A stretch of DNA of 12,164 nucleotides from Chloroflexota bacterium (GCA_021823555.1 JAKANW010000042.1:1-12164), one strand, 5' to 3'. Shown: positions 1 through 6,740, numbered from the stretch's first letter. A program made the numbers and translations. The notes: generated by a model not told the origin, from the sequence alone.

Positions 1-329
1 ACCGGCACGCGCAGATCGGCCTGGAGGGCAAGAACCTGCCCCTCTCCATGGAAATGAGCGCCTGGGTCTATAACCCGCCGGATGGCCCGGTTACGCTGGC
101 AGGTCAATGTTTTGTCCTGACTGGCCCGGAACCAGCCTGGAAGTGGTACGACACCGCTCCCGTCAAACTACCCGCTGGGCAATGGGTCAAGCTCGCCTGC
201 CCGGTCGGCGCCTTCCGCCCGGATTCCGACTGGGTCAACCCGCCGCTCTTCATCGGGCTGCAATTCTACGACACGCAGGATCAAACAGCCCTGTCCACGG
301 TTTTCATTAACAACGTCTCGATCAAATGA
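1..329 (+). CDS. C-terminal end of a secreted beta-sandwich (carbohydrate-binding-like) protein, partial
   Basis: The open frame runs in from the left edge (first full codon at 3) to a TGA at 327-329, so only about 108 C-terminal residues are visible and the true start lies outside. The sequence alternates short hydrophobic strands with Gly/Pro/Asp turns and is rich in Trp and Tyr (AWVYNPPDGPVTL, WKWYDTAPV, GQWVKLACPV). It ends in FINNVSIK, which resembles the last strand of galactose-binding-like or CBM4/9-like jelly rolls (often F-hydrophobic-DDV-x-hydrophobic). That is fold-level recognition, not a family assignment. The next gene starts 21 nt downstream on the same strand with a good Shine-Dalgarno and no terminator between, so the two are probably co-transcribed. 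An ATG at 48 lies in the same frame but the frame is open upstream of it, so it is probably internal. The catalytic or other domains upstream cannot be judged. Confidence 0.6.
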   Translation, partial: RHAQIGLEGKNLPLSMEMSAWVYNPPDGPVTLAGQCFVLTGPEPAWKWYDTAPVKLPAGQWVKLACPVGAFRPDSDWVNPPLFIGLQFYDTQDQTALSTVFINNVSIK

Positions 330-336
330 CTCCCGA

Positions 337-345
337 AGGGAGGGA
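337..345 (+). promoter_or_regulatory. Ribosome binding site of the GH17 lipoprotein gene
   Basis: AAGGGAGGG lies 5 nt before the ATG at 351, the strongest Shine-Dalgarno in the window. It supports this start and shows that this organism uses SD-led initiation for some genes, in contrast to the leaderless-looking starts of lutA and glgP. Confidence 0.7.
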
Positions 346-350
346 TCGTC

Positions 351-2996
351 ATGAGAAAGCAAACCTCGAAAATGCGGATCTTCACCCCGCTTTGGATTTT
401 GTCATTGCTGCTGGCGACTTGCTCGCCCGCGCCGACCGCCTCTCCCGCCCCCGCGCCTACCACCGTACCCCCCAGCCCGACTCTCATCCCAACCATCGTC
501 CCGACGCCGACCATGGCGCACATCTCTCCTGATGCGCCAGCCACCCTCAACCAGGAAAATTGGGTGAGTCACATTCCCCTTCATACCTTTTTCAACTGCA
601 TCCTGGTTTTCCCCGGCCTCGCCTCCGGTGAAGTGGTACTGGGTCTTGACTCTCAAACCTGCCAGCCCCTCAACCAGGCCAGCAATGAAGTGATCGCCCT
701 GCCGGTCGAATTACCCTCTCCGCAGGAATCGTTGCTGGTGGTGACCCTTCATTGCAATGGGAATGAGTCCTGCATGTACGTGACCGCGCCGCAGTCAAGT
801 GAAACAGGCGTCAACTTCAGCATGAGTATCAACAATACTCTGCTGTGGAGCAGTGATTGCGGAACGGACAAGGCCTGCGCCTCCGACCAAACCTTTGGCG
901 ATATCCAGGTTTCCTATCGCGTGCGCGCCTCGGACGTCTATCGCCTGGAGCTTGCCACGACCCCCGGCGCGATCTGGAGGGTCTCATCCATCACGGCAGA
1001 ACTTCAGCCTTTGCCCTCCGCCGGGACGATCCGCGGCTTCGGTTACAGTCCCTACCGCGATTGCCAGACACCCAACTTTGGCCCGGAACCGTCCCAGGCC
1101 GAGGTAGACGAAGACCTGGAGCGTATGATCCATACATCCAACGGCATCCGCACTTATTCATCGCAGGGGATTAATGCCGATATTGTCCGCAGCGCCTCGC
1201 AATTTGGATTCATCGTCGCACCCGGTGTCTCGATTGGCAAGGACGCCAATAAGAATGAGAAGGAGATCGAAGCCGTCAAAACCCTCGTCCGTGAGACCAG
1301 AGTGGACTTCATCATCATTGGCAATGAAGTCATGCTGCGCGGCGACCAGGATGCCCAATCGTTGGCGGCTTATCTGCGGCGCGTCAAGGCGGAGACTGGC
1401 CTGCCCGTGGCCTATGCTGATATCGGTTCCTGGTTCCTCCAGCAGGCGCCGGATGGAAGCTGGGGGCCCAAGACGGAATGGCTGCCTATTATCAACGCAG
1501 CCGACATCCTTCTCGTCCACATCTATCCGTATTGGGATGGAGTTTCCATTGACAACGGCGCGGTGTATGTAGCCGACCGGTACGAGCAATTGAAAAACGT
1601 CTTTCGGGATAAGCGAGTCGTGATCGGTGAGACCGGCTGGCCGTCGCGTGGATTACAACGCGGCAATGCCGTTGCCAGCCTGGAAAACCAGCGCCGTTTC
1701 TTTTATGAGTTCACGGCCATCGCCGAACAACGCAACATTGACTACTTCTATTTCGCTCCCTTTGAAGAGCCGTGGAAGACCGTCGAAGGCGAGGTGGGAC
1801 CAAGCTGGGGAATTGTCACCGCCGGGCGGGTGAACAAGTTCGAGAGCGACAGCCTGCTGGTGGCGCGCCAATTCATCCCACCGCCCGGTTCCGCCTCCAT
1901 CCCTCCCGGAGTTGTCAACCCGACGCCTCTGGCCTCCTCCACAGTTGAGCCGGCCGCGCAAGGCGTTCCGCCGCCCTCCACTATTTACAATGATTTTCCC
2001 CTTGGCAATCTATTCGTCCCGGACCTTTACGAGGGGGACCAGCAAGACCTCCACATTGATGCCTGCTCGAAGGAGTCACCTCATTCCGGGCGGACGGACC
2101 TGAGCGTAGAGTACACCGCGGCGAGCGCGCAGACGGTCAATGGAGTGGGCTGGGCGGGCGTGCTGTGGAACTATCCCCCGGACATCCTGACAGATCCCAA
2201 CCGGCAACCCGATTTCAGCTTCTACAAGAACCTGAGCTTTTACGCGCGCGGTGAGCATGGAGGCGAGAGAGTTGCCTTTCTCCTGGGCGGAAATCAGGTG
2301 GGAGATCCCCCAAGCTCGGTAACCAGGCCGCTGATTATGGAGGTCACCCTCAGCGCCGAATGGCAGCGATATGCCTTCGACCTTGGCCAGGTGGATCTGA
2401 GCCGCCTCACCGATGCATTTGGCTGGGTGGTCTCCGCCTGCAAGAACCCGGACGGTGCGACCTTCCATTTAGATGACATTCAGTTCGGGACGGAGGTGGT
2501 CCCTGCCGAGCCTCCGCAGCAAGTTACCATCCTGGAGGACGGCTGTTTGAACACCGGTTTCGACCTGGGCATCGACACCTCCAGGCAGGTCAGGGATTGG
2601 GCCGCTCAGGAGGGAGACTCCATCCGCCTGGATTATCCGTCCTATCAGCAGTGGGGCGCGGCATACATTTACGTCAACCAGCACCTGCCGAAGGGCAGGC
2701 CCTCGATTGACCTGTCGCGCTACAGCACCCTGGCCGTGGAGATGCGCGGTCAGATCGGCGGCGAAAGGGTTTCCATCGGTGTCAAGGATGCCAACGATCC
2801 CGACAGTGGCAAGGAGCCCAAGAGCGCCGTGACGCTTGAAAGTTACTGGCAAACCTATTATTTCGACCTGTCGGATTTCAGCCGGCAATATTATGCCGAG
2901 TTGGACAAGATCTATATCCCAATTGAGTTGGTGTTCGGCGCGAGTTCTTCGCTGGAGACTGTTTACATTCGCTCGGTGAAGTATCTGCTGCGATAG
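351..2996 (+). CDS. Multi-domain lipoprotein with a GH17-type beta-1,3-glucanase/glucanosyltransferase domain
   Basis: 881 residues. The N-terminus is a lipoprotein signal: basic start, hydrophobic stretch 11-22, and a lipobox-like LLATC with Cys24. Thr at -1 is unusual. A Pro/Thr/Ser linker follows to about 54. Residues about 62-220 look like a beta-sandwich with six cysteines (83, 104, 135, 141, 170, 176) that could form disulfides outside the cell. Residues about 226-500 match GH17. They begin GFGYSPYRDC, and carry IIGNEV with the probable acid/base Glu326 and VIGETGWPSRG with the probable nucleophile Glu427. A second Pro-rich linker (about 509-543) leads to two more beta-sandwich modules, about 544-713 (ending FHLDDIQFG) and about 725-881. 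GH17 enzymes cleave or transglycosylate beta-1,3-glucans. Here the enzyme would be tethered on the cell surface. A strong Shine-Dalgarno (AAGGGAGGG, 337-345) fixes the ATG at 351. The class is well supported, but the exact specificity and hydrolase versus transferase activity are not. Confidence 0.85.
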   Translation: MRKQTSKMRIFTPLWILSLLLATCSPAPTASPAPAPTTVPPSPTLIPTIVPTPTMAHISPDAPATLNQENWVSHIPLHTFFNCILVFPGLASGEVVLGLDSQTCQPLNQASNEVIALPVELPSPQESLLVVTLHCNGNESCMYVTAPQSSETGVNFSMSINNTLLWSSDCGTDKACASDQTFGDIQVSYRVRASDVYRLELATTPGAIWRVSSITAELQPLPSAGTIRGFGYSPYRDCQTPNFGPEPSQAEVDEDLERMIHTSNGIRTYSSQGINADIVRSASQFGFIVAPGVSIGKDANKNEKEIEAVKTLVRETRVDFIIIGNEVMLRGDQDAQSLAAYLRRVKAETGLPVAYADIGSWFLQQAPDGSWGPKTEWLPIINAADILLVHIYPYWDGVSIDNGAVYVADRYEQLKNVFRDKRVVIGETGWPSRGLQRGNAVASLENQRRFFYEFTAIAEQRNIDYFYFAPFEEPWKTVEGEVGPSWGIVTAGRVNKFESDSLLVARQFIPPPGSASIPPGVVNPTPLASSTVEPAAQGVPPPSTIYNDFPLGNLFVPDLYEGDQQDLHIDACSKESPHSGRTDLSVEYTAASAQTVNGVGWAGVLWNYPPDILTDPNRQPDFSFYKNLSFYARGEHGGERVAFLLGGNQVGDPPSSVTRPLIMEVTLSAEWQRYAFDLGQVDLSRLTDAFGWVVSACKNPDGATFHLDDIQFGTEVVPAEPPQQVTILEDGCLNTGFDLGIDTSRQVRDWAAQEGDSIRLDYPSYQQWGAAYIYVNQHLPKGRPSIDLSRYSTLAVEMRGQIGGERVSIGVKDANDPDSGKEPKSAVTLESYWQTYYFDLSDFSRQYYAELDKIYIPIELVFGASSSLETVYIRSVKYLLR

Positions 2997-3016
2997 ATGC
3001 CCCCCGTTAAAAAAAT

Positions 3017-3038
3017 AAAACCGCCGTGAGGCGGTTTT
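3017..3038 (-). terminator. Rho-independent terminator, probably bidirectional (tRNA-Glu on minus, GH17 gene on plus)
   Basis: A perfect 9-bp stem AAAACCGCC / GGCGGTTTT closes a GTGA loop. Read on the minus strand the stem runs into TTTTATTTTTTT (complement of 3009-3020), a strong U-tract placed just after the tRNA gene. Read on the plus strand it gives TTTTGT after the stem, so it can also end the GH17 transcript, whose stop codon is 20 nt upstream. No separate terminator is seen after lutBC, so read-through lut transcripts could also end here. Confidence 0.85.
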
Positions 3039-3044
3039 GTCATG

Positions 3045-3117
3045 TGCCCCCAAGCAGACTCGAACTGCTGTTTAAGCCTTGAGAGGGCTTCGTCCTGGGC
3101 CGCTAGACGATGGGGGC
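3045..3117 (-). tRNA. tRNA-Glu (anticodon CTC)
   Basis: Reading the minus strand from 3117 to 3045 gives a 73-nt cloverleaf. The acceptor GCCCCCA pairs with TGGGGGC, followed by discriminator A at 3045. The D-arm has GTC/GAC around a loop with AGCGGCCCAG. The anticodon stem is AAGCC/GGCTT around the 7-nt loop CTCTCAA, with anticodon CTC at 3083-3081, which reads GAG. The T-arm is AGCAG/CTGCT around TTCGAGT. The 5' part GCCCCCATCGTCTAG is typical of bacterial tRNA-Glu. The 3' CCA is not encoded (CAT follows), so it must be added by nucleotidyltransferase. It has its own promoter and is followed by a terminator, so it is a single-gene transcription unit. Confidence 0.95.
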
Positions 3118-3140
3118 TTGCACTTTTTAGGGCGGGCTGT

Positions 3141-3169
3141 ATTCTATCATCCCGGTTTTGAATCGTCAA
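3141..3169 (-). promoter_or_regulatory. Sigma-70-type promoter of tRNA-Glu, overlapping the lutBC 3' end
   Basis: On the minus strand a -35 TTGACG (3169-3164) is followed by exactly 17 nt and a -10 TAGAAT (3146-3141). Transcription would start near 3134, about 17 nt before the tRNA 5' end at 3117. The -10 abuts the lutBC stop codon (3149-3147) and the -35 lies within the last codons of lutBC. This is the best-formed promoter in the window, as expected for a tRNA gene. Confidence 0.75.
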
Positions 3170-5165
3170 CAAGAAAGACACACAACTCGCCCGGCCCGTG
3201 CACACCGATGGTCAGCGTCATTTCGATATCGGCGGTGCGCGATGGGCCGCTGATGAAGACCGCCGAACGCGTGCCTCGGATGAGCGGCAGTCCGTCCACA
3301 AGCGAGGGCAGCAGGTTGGAAGTTTTCAAGATGACCAGGTGGACTTCGGGCAGGAGCGAGGCTCGCAGCGGATCTCCCTCCCCGTCGGCGATCAGCACGG
3401 ACCCGGTATCTGCCAGCCCACACAGGGCCTTGGTCACGCCGACGCGGATCGCCGGGTCTGGCGTGGAGGTTGTGGCGATGCCCGCACCCTGCAAAACAGA
3501 CTCATCCAGGATGTTGGGTTCCAGGTGGATTTTGTCCACGCGGCGCGCTCGCAGGAAATCCAAGATGGAGGCAGTGGCGTCTTTTGTTTGGATCATTTGT
3601 CCGCCCAGCGCGGTCAGCTCGGTGGTGAATTGTTCCAGCAAGTGGGTGGTTGGTGGATTGGCAGATTGGTCATCGGCGGATTGGGTATTGCCCGTGTTAT
3701 TGTTTTGCACAGTTACCGATCCACCATCCCCCAATTTACTACCCGCCAATTTACCATTTCCCAAATTACCAAATCTCTCCCGAAACGGCCTGGCCGCGAA
3801 GCGCGGGAAGTCCTTGCTGTAGCCCCAGCCGGTGAAGGCGGGCAGGCGCAGCCACTCGCTGCGAGGGGCAACGAGACGCGTTCCCAGCATGGCCAGTCGC
3901 TGCGAAACGGCGAACAGGCGCGGGTGCGTCGCGACGCGGCTATATGTCTGCAGGCCGAGCTTGAGCGGAGTAGTCAATCCCTCGCCCTCTTTCTTCTTTC
4001 CTTCTTTCATTGCCTGCCCTGCCCGTACGCGTGTCAACAATTTCGGCAGGTCAATATCCACCGGGCAGGCATCTTTGCACGCGCCGCACAACGAGGAGGC
4101 TTGCGCCAGCGGCGCGAAGCCGGGGCCGAAGAGGCCCGCCGAGATGACCGAGCCAATCGGGCCGGGGTAGACGCTGTTGTAGGCGTGGCCGCCGATCTCG
4201 CGGAAGACCGGGCAGGCGTTCAGGCACGCGCCGCAGCGGATGCAATATAGCGATTCGGCCAGCGGCCCGGCGCGTAGCCTGGAGCGGCCGTTATCGAGGA
4301 TGATGAGGTGGCGCTGCTGCCCTTCGAGCGGCTTGCTGATCAATTGAGTGTACACACTGAGTTTCTGCCCGGTGGCCGAGCGTGGCAGCAAGCTGAGCAT
4401 GAGCGCCAGGTCATTGAGCGTGGGGACCAGGCGCTCCATGCCCATTAGCGCGATGTGCACCGACGGCAGTGTGGTGACCATGCGCCCGTTGCCTTCGTTG
4501 GTGACGATGCAGAACGAGCCGGTCTCGGCTACGCCGAAATTGACTCCGCTGACGCCGATGTCGGCGGTCAGGAAGACCTCGCGCAGGACTTTGCGGGCGG
4601 TGTTGGTGAGGGTGGGAATGTCTTCGGTGTAAGGGATGCCCAGCTTTTCGTGGAAGAGTTTGCCTACATCGTTGCGGCGCAGGTGGACAGCAGGCGTGAT
4701 GATGTGGGCGGGACGTTCGCCGCGCAGTTGCACGATGTATTCGCCCAAATCGGTTTCGACCACGCGATGCCCCGCGGCTTCGAGGGCATGGTTGAGTTCG
4801 ATCTCCTCGCTGACCATGCTCTTTGATTTGGCGACCAGGGTTTTACGTATTACGTGTTGCGTATCACCTGTTGTGTAATCCGTAAGATCGAGGATGGTGC
4901 AGGTGGCTTCCTCCGCGTTGGCGGCGCGATGGACGGTGATGCCGTTGGCCTGTGCGTTTTGGATAAAGCGGTCGAGATAGTCATCGAGATGCGCGATGAC
5001 ATCCGCGCGGACAGCATGGGCGTGTTGGCGGCGCTCCTGCCAATCAGGTAACGAAGCGAAGGCGCTGATGCGTCCCTTGACGCGACGCTCGGCGTTGGCG
5101 TCCAATGCAGCTTGAAGATTTTCATCCAGGAGGGCGCGGCGAATGTTTTGATGGAATTGATCCAT
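3147..5165 (-). CDS. lutB: Lactate utilization protein, LutB-LutC fusion (LUD domain, 4Fe-4S ferredoxin domain, second LUD domain)
   Basis: 672 residues. Residues about 60-300 form a LUD domain with family motifs KSKSMVSEEIELN, VVETDLGEYIVQL, ADIGVSGVNFGVAETGS and MGMERLVPTL. Residues 308-367 bind iron-sulfur clusters: Cys308, 311, 314, 318 followed by Pro, then Cys360, 363, 367 followed by Pro. The LutB-like tail ends near 465. Residues about 505-669 are a LutC-like LUD domain (GLADTGSVLIADGEGDPLR, SLLPEVHLVIL, ISGPSRTADIE, GVHGPGEL), lacking the N-terminal part of free-standing LutC. In Bacillus, LutA, LutB and LutC are separate subunits of a cytoplasmic L-lactate oxidation complex; here two are one chain. 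The start ATG (5165) has AGGA 7 nt upstream and lies 44 nt after the methyltransferase stop. Oddities: repeat DNA is translated at residues about 94-108 and about 462-509. Function is assigned from family; the fusion is read directly from one open frame. Confidence 0.92.
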   Translation of the reverse strand: MDQFHQNIRRALLDENLQAALDANAERRVKGRISAFASLPDWQERRQHAHAVRADVIAHLDDYLDRFIQNAQANGITVHRAANAEEATCTILDLTDYTTGDTQHVIRKTLVAKSKSMVSEEIELNHALEAAGHRVVETDLGEYIVQLRGERPAHIITPAVHLRRNDVGKLFHEKLGIPYTEDIPTLTNTARKVLREVFLTADIGVSGVNFGVAETGSFCIVTNEGNGRMVTTLPSVHIALMGMERLVPTLNDLALMLSLLPRSATGQKLSVYTQLISKPLEGQQRHLIILDNGRSRLRAGPLAESLYCIRCGACLNACPVFREIGGHAYNSVYPGPIGSVISAGLFGPGFAPLAQASSLCGACKDACPVDIDLPKLLTRVRAGQAMKEGKKKEGEGLTTPLKLGLQTYSRVATHPRLFAVSQRLAMLGTRLVAPRSEWLRLPAFTGWGYSKDFPRFAARPFRERFGNLGNGKLAGSKLGDGGSVTVQNNNTGNTQSADDQSANPPTTHLLEQFTTELTALGGQMIQTKDATASILDFLRARRVDKIHLEPNILDESVLQGAGIATTSTPDPAIRVGVTKALCGLADTGSVLIADGEGDPLRASLLPEVHLVILKTSNLLPSLVDGLPLIRGTRSAVFISGPSRTADIEMTLTIGVHGPGELCVFLVDDSKPG
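3642..3775. repeat. Degenerate inverted repeat of ATTGG/CCAAT units inside lutBC, at the LutB/LutC junction
   Basis: On the plus strand 3642-3690 is built of imperfect units such as GGTGGATTGG, GCAGATTGG and GGCGGATTGGG. After a spacer, 3721-3775 holds complementary-type units such as CCCCCAATTTAC, CCCGCCAATTTACC and CCCAAATTACC. The two arms are therefore inverted with respect to each other. Base composition is more AT-rich and simpler than the surrounding coding sequence. Read in the lutBC frame the element gives a Gly/Asn/Thr/Ser-rich, disorder-like linker (residues about 462-509) between the LutB and LutC parts. Confidence 0.6.
4843..4885. repeat. Palindromic repeat inserted in frame within the LutB part of lutBC
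   Basis: An 11-bp arm TTACGTATTAC (4843-4853) is mirrored by GTAATCCGTAA (4875-4885). They are complementary at 10 of 11 positions around a 21-nt loop. The loop itself contains related units TGTTGCGTAT and TGTTGTGTAAT. The low-complexity ACGTA/GTGTTG composition differs from the flanking GC-rich coding DNA. It is translated as roughly residues 94-108 (TDYTTGDTQHVIRKT) just before the conserved KSKSM motif, and keeps the frame. Confidence 0.65.
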
Positions 5166-5187
5166 GGAGGTTCCTGTTTAACGAAGT

Positions 5188-5203
5188 AAAACGTGATCGT
5201 TTT
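5188..5203. repeat. Small inverted repeat between the methyltransferase and lutBC genes
   Basis: AAAACG and CGTTTT flank TGAT, a perfect 6-bp stem in the 44-nt gap (5166-5209) upstream of the lutBC Shine-Dalgarno. It could be a weak intercistronic hairpin or a protein site. There is no U-tract, so it is not a convincing terminator. Confidence 0.3.
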
Positions 5204-5209
5204 CAGGAG

Positions 5210-5917
5210 CTATGGTTTGACGCCAATATAAAGTCCGCGGCCATAGATCCCATCTGCATCATGAAAGACTTCCAGATGATTGGCGCGGAAGGAGTCAAGA
5301 TATTCTTCGTGGGTGAAAAGCGCCAGCTCGTGATGTTCGCTGAAATGCTCGATGCCCTGGGGGGTGCCCACCAAAAAATGGAAGGTAAAACCGGACAGAT
5401 TGCCCTTCCTTTCACTCCGGTTCATGCGCGCGATTTTCAAATCGGGCTGGTCAATGAACAAGGCATGGACGGTACCGGTGTGCCAGGCTTCGAGAGTGAA
5501 CCACGGTTCGATCAACAGAACGCCGCCGGGCCTGAGAAGTTTTGCCATGTTTCCGACGGCCTGTTGCAGTTGGGCGGTATCCAGCATGTAGCCAATGGCG
5601 CTGAACAGGCAGGTCACCACATCATACTGGCGGCCAGGATCAAAGCTGCGCATGTCGCCTTGCATGAAAGGAATACCTGGATGATTTTCGCGCGCTACTT
5701 TGAGCATGGTCTCATCCAGGTCAACGCCCTCCACCTGATAGAACTCGCGCAGGCATTCCGCGTGCATGCCCGTGCCGCAGGCCACATCCAGCAAGGCATT
5801 GCCTGATGACTTTTGATATTGCCGCGCTAGTTCATGGATGCGACGCGCTTCGACCGCATAATCTTTGCCCTGACTTTGGTAGATGATATCGTAGAGGTGG
5901 GCTGATTCTTTGTACAT
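5210..5917 (-). CDS. Class I SAM-dependent methyltransferase, resembling sugar N-methyltransferases (TylM1/DesVI type)
   Basis: 235 residues, a complete single-domain methyltransferase. Motif I is LLDVACGTGMHA (about 42-53). An acidic residue ends strand 2 (GVDLD, Asp66), GDMRSF lies at 87-92, the motif IV-like DVVTCLFSAIGYM at 99-111, and LLRPGGVLLIEPW at 127-139. The N-terminus (YDIIYQSQGKDYAVEA) and the GRGLYIGV end strongly recall the N,N-dimethyltransferases of TDP-aminosugars, recalled from memory and not aligned here. No sugar biosynthesis genes are adjacent, so the substrate is unknown. The gene lies 9 nt after the lutA stop and 44 nt before lutBC, on the same strand, so it is almost certainly part of the lut transcript. 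Its Shine-Dalgarno is weak (AGAGAA about 7 nt upstream), which suggests coupling to lutA translation. The methyltransferase fold is secure; the substrate class is not. Confidence 0.85.
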   Translation of the reverse strand: MYKESAHLYDIIYQSQGKDYAVEARRIHELARQYQKSSGNALLDVACGTGMHAECLREFYQVEGVDLDETMLKVARENHPGIPFMQGDMRSFDPGRQYDVVTCLFSAIGYMLDTAQLQQAVGNMAKLLRPGGVLLIEPWFTLEAWHTGTVHALFIDQPDLKIARMNRSERKGNLSGFTFHFLVGTPQGIEHFSEHHELALFTHEEYLDSFRANHLEVFHDADGIYGRGLYIGVKP

Positions 5918-5926
5918 GGGGATTCT

Positions 5927-6652
5927 CTATCGGTTGTTTAACACTTCCGCGATGTGCATCACGCGTTGCTTTTTATTTTGCCTGTGCAGTCCGCCGACGA
6001 TGTGCATGAGGCAGCCCGAGTCGGCTGTGACCAGCACGGGAGATTCGGTCTTTTCGAGATTGCCGATCTTGCGTTTCAGGAATTCCGCCGAAAGCTCCGG
6101 GTGTTCCACCGAGAAGATGCCGCCGAATCCGCAGCAATCCTCGGCTTCCGGCAGTTCGCGCAATTCCGCGCCCTTGACCATGGCCAGCAGGGTGCGCGGC
6201 TGGCGGTCAATGCCGAGGCCGCGATTGAGGTGGCAGGAGGGATGATAGGTTAGCGGGCCGTCCCAGTGCGAGCCAACATCATCAACGCCGAGCACATCCA
6301 CCAGATATTCGGTGAATTCAAAAGTTCGTTTTGCCAATGCCTGTGCGCGCGGCAGCCAGCGGGGATCTTCGGCAAAAAGCTCGGCATAGTTATGGCGGAT
6401 CATGTGCGCGCAGGAGCCGGAGGGGATGACCACGTCGCCCTCGGCGGCCTCGAAAACCCGGATGGTGTGCTGGGCGATGGAACGCGCTTCGTCGCGCAGC
6501 CCGGCGTTGAAGTTGGGCTGTCCGCAGCAGGTCTGGTCGCGCGGAAAGTCCACGGAGACGCCCAGGCGCTGGAGAACTTCCACGACGGCCTCACCCACTT
6601 GCGGGTAGAAAGAATCGATGAGACAGGTCACGAAAAGCTGGACGGTGGACAT
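5927..6652 (-). CDS. lutA: Lactate utilization protein LutA (two CCG cysteine-rich domains)
   Basis: 241 residues, close to the usual LutA length. Two CCG modules, the type shared with heterodisulfide reductase subunit B and glycolate oxidase GlcF, are visible: Cys10, Cys42-Cys43-Gly, Cys81 and Cys140, Cys173-Cys174-Gly, Cys214. They are expected to bind an iron-sulfur centre in the cytoplasmic L-lactate oxidation complex with LutB and LutC. The N-terminus (QLFVTCLIDSFYPQVGEA) matches the family start, so the ATG at 6652 is accepted. No convincing Shine-Dalgarno precedes it, but a TACAAT hexamer lies 6 nt upstream, consistent with a leaderless transcript. It is first in the minus-strand operon lutA, methyltransferase, lutBC and is divergent from glgP across 97 nt. 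Confidence 0.92.
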   Translation of the reverse strand: MSTVQLFVTCLIDSFYPQVGEAVVEVLQRLGVSVDFPRDQTCCGQPNFNAGLRDEARSIAQHTIRVFEAAEGDVVIPSGSCAHMIRHNYAELFAEDPRWLPRAQALAKRTFEFTEYLVDVLGVDDVGSHWDGPLTYHPSCHLNRGLGIDRQPRTLLAMVKGAELRELPEAEDCCGFGGIFSVEHPELSAEFLKRKIGNLEKTESPVLVTADSGCLMHIVGGLHRQNKKQRVMHIAEVLNNR

Positions 6653-6658
6653 GTCTCA

Positions 6659-6664
6659 ATTGTA
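6659..6664 (-). promoter_or_regulatory. Candidate -10 element of the lut operon (leaderless arrangement), inside a TTGTACAA palindrome
   Basis: On the minus strand TACAAT ends 6 nt before the lutA ATG (6652), so transcription would begin at or next to the A of the start codon. No good -35 is present 17 nt upstream. The hexamer overlaps a perfect 8-bp palindrome TTGTACAA (6660-6667), which could be a repressor half of a GntR-type or other operator. That last point is only a suggestion. Confidence 0.4.
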
Positions 6665-6731
6665 CAACAAACGACCCCCAGGCAGAGGAAGCGCCCCCCC
6701 GAAAAAACGCGGCATCCGCCCCCTTTCGGTG

Positions 6732-6740
6732 TGGTATGAT
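6732..6740 (+). promoter_or_regulatory. Candidate extended -10 promoter of glgP
   Basis: TGGTATGAT matches the extended -10 pattern TGnTATAAT with one substitution in the hexamer (TATGAT, 6735-6740). The ATG of glgP is at 6750, 9 nt downstream, leaving no space for a Shine-Dalgarno after transcription starts. This suggests a leaderless or near-leaderless mRNA. No -35 is evident, which extended -10 promoters tolerate. Confidence 0.5.

Noticed and set aside
2469..3053. A 194-codon minus-strand frame opposite the GH17 gene end
   Set aside because: It runs through the terminator and into the tRNA-Glu gene and shows no protein family signature.
3198..4250. A 350-codon open frame on the plus strand, antisense to lutBC
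   Set aside because: It lies opposite a gene with clear LUD and Fe-S motifs. Its translation is Arg/Gln/Gly/Ala-rich with no family character, as expected for the complementary frame of GC-rich coding DNA.
5105..5806. A 233-codon plus-strand frame opposite the methyltransferase
   Set aside because: It covers the complement of an intact methyltransferase with motif I and related motifs, and the translation has no family features.
5210..5917. Calling the methyltransferase an antibiotic-sugar enzyme
   Set aside because: The resemblance to TylM1/DesVI is real at the motif level, but no nucleotide-sugar aminotransferase, dehydratase or glycosyltransferase is nearby, so the substrate is left open.
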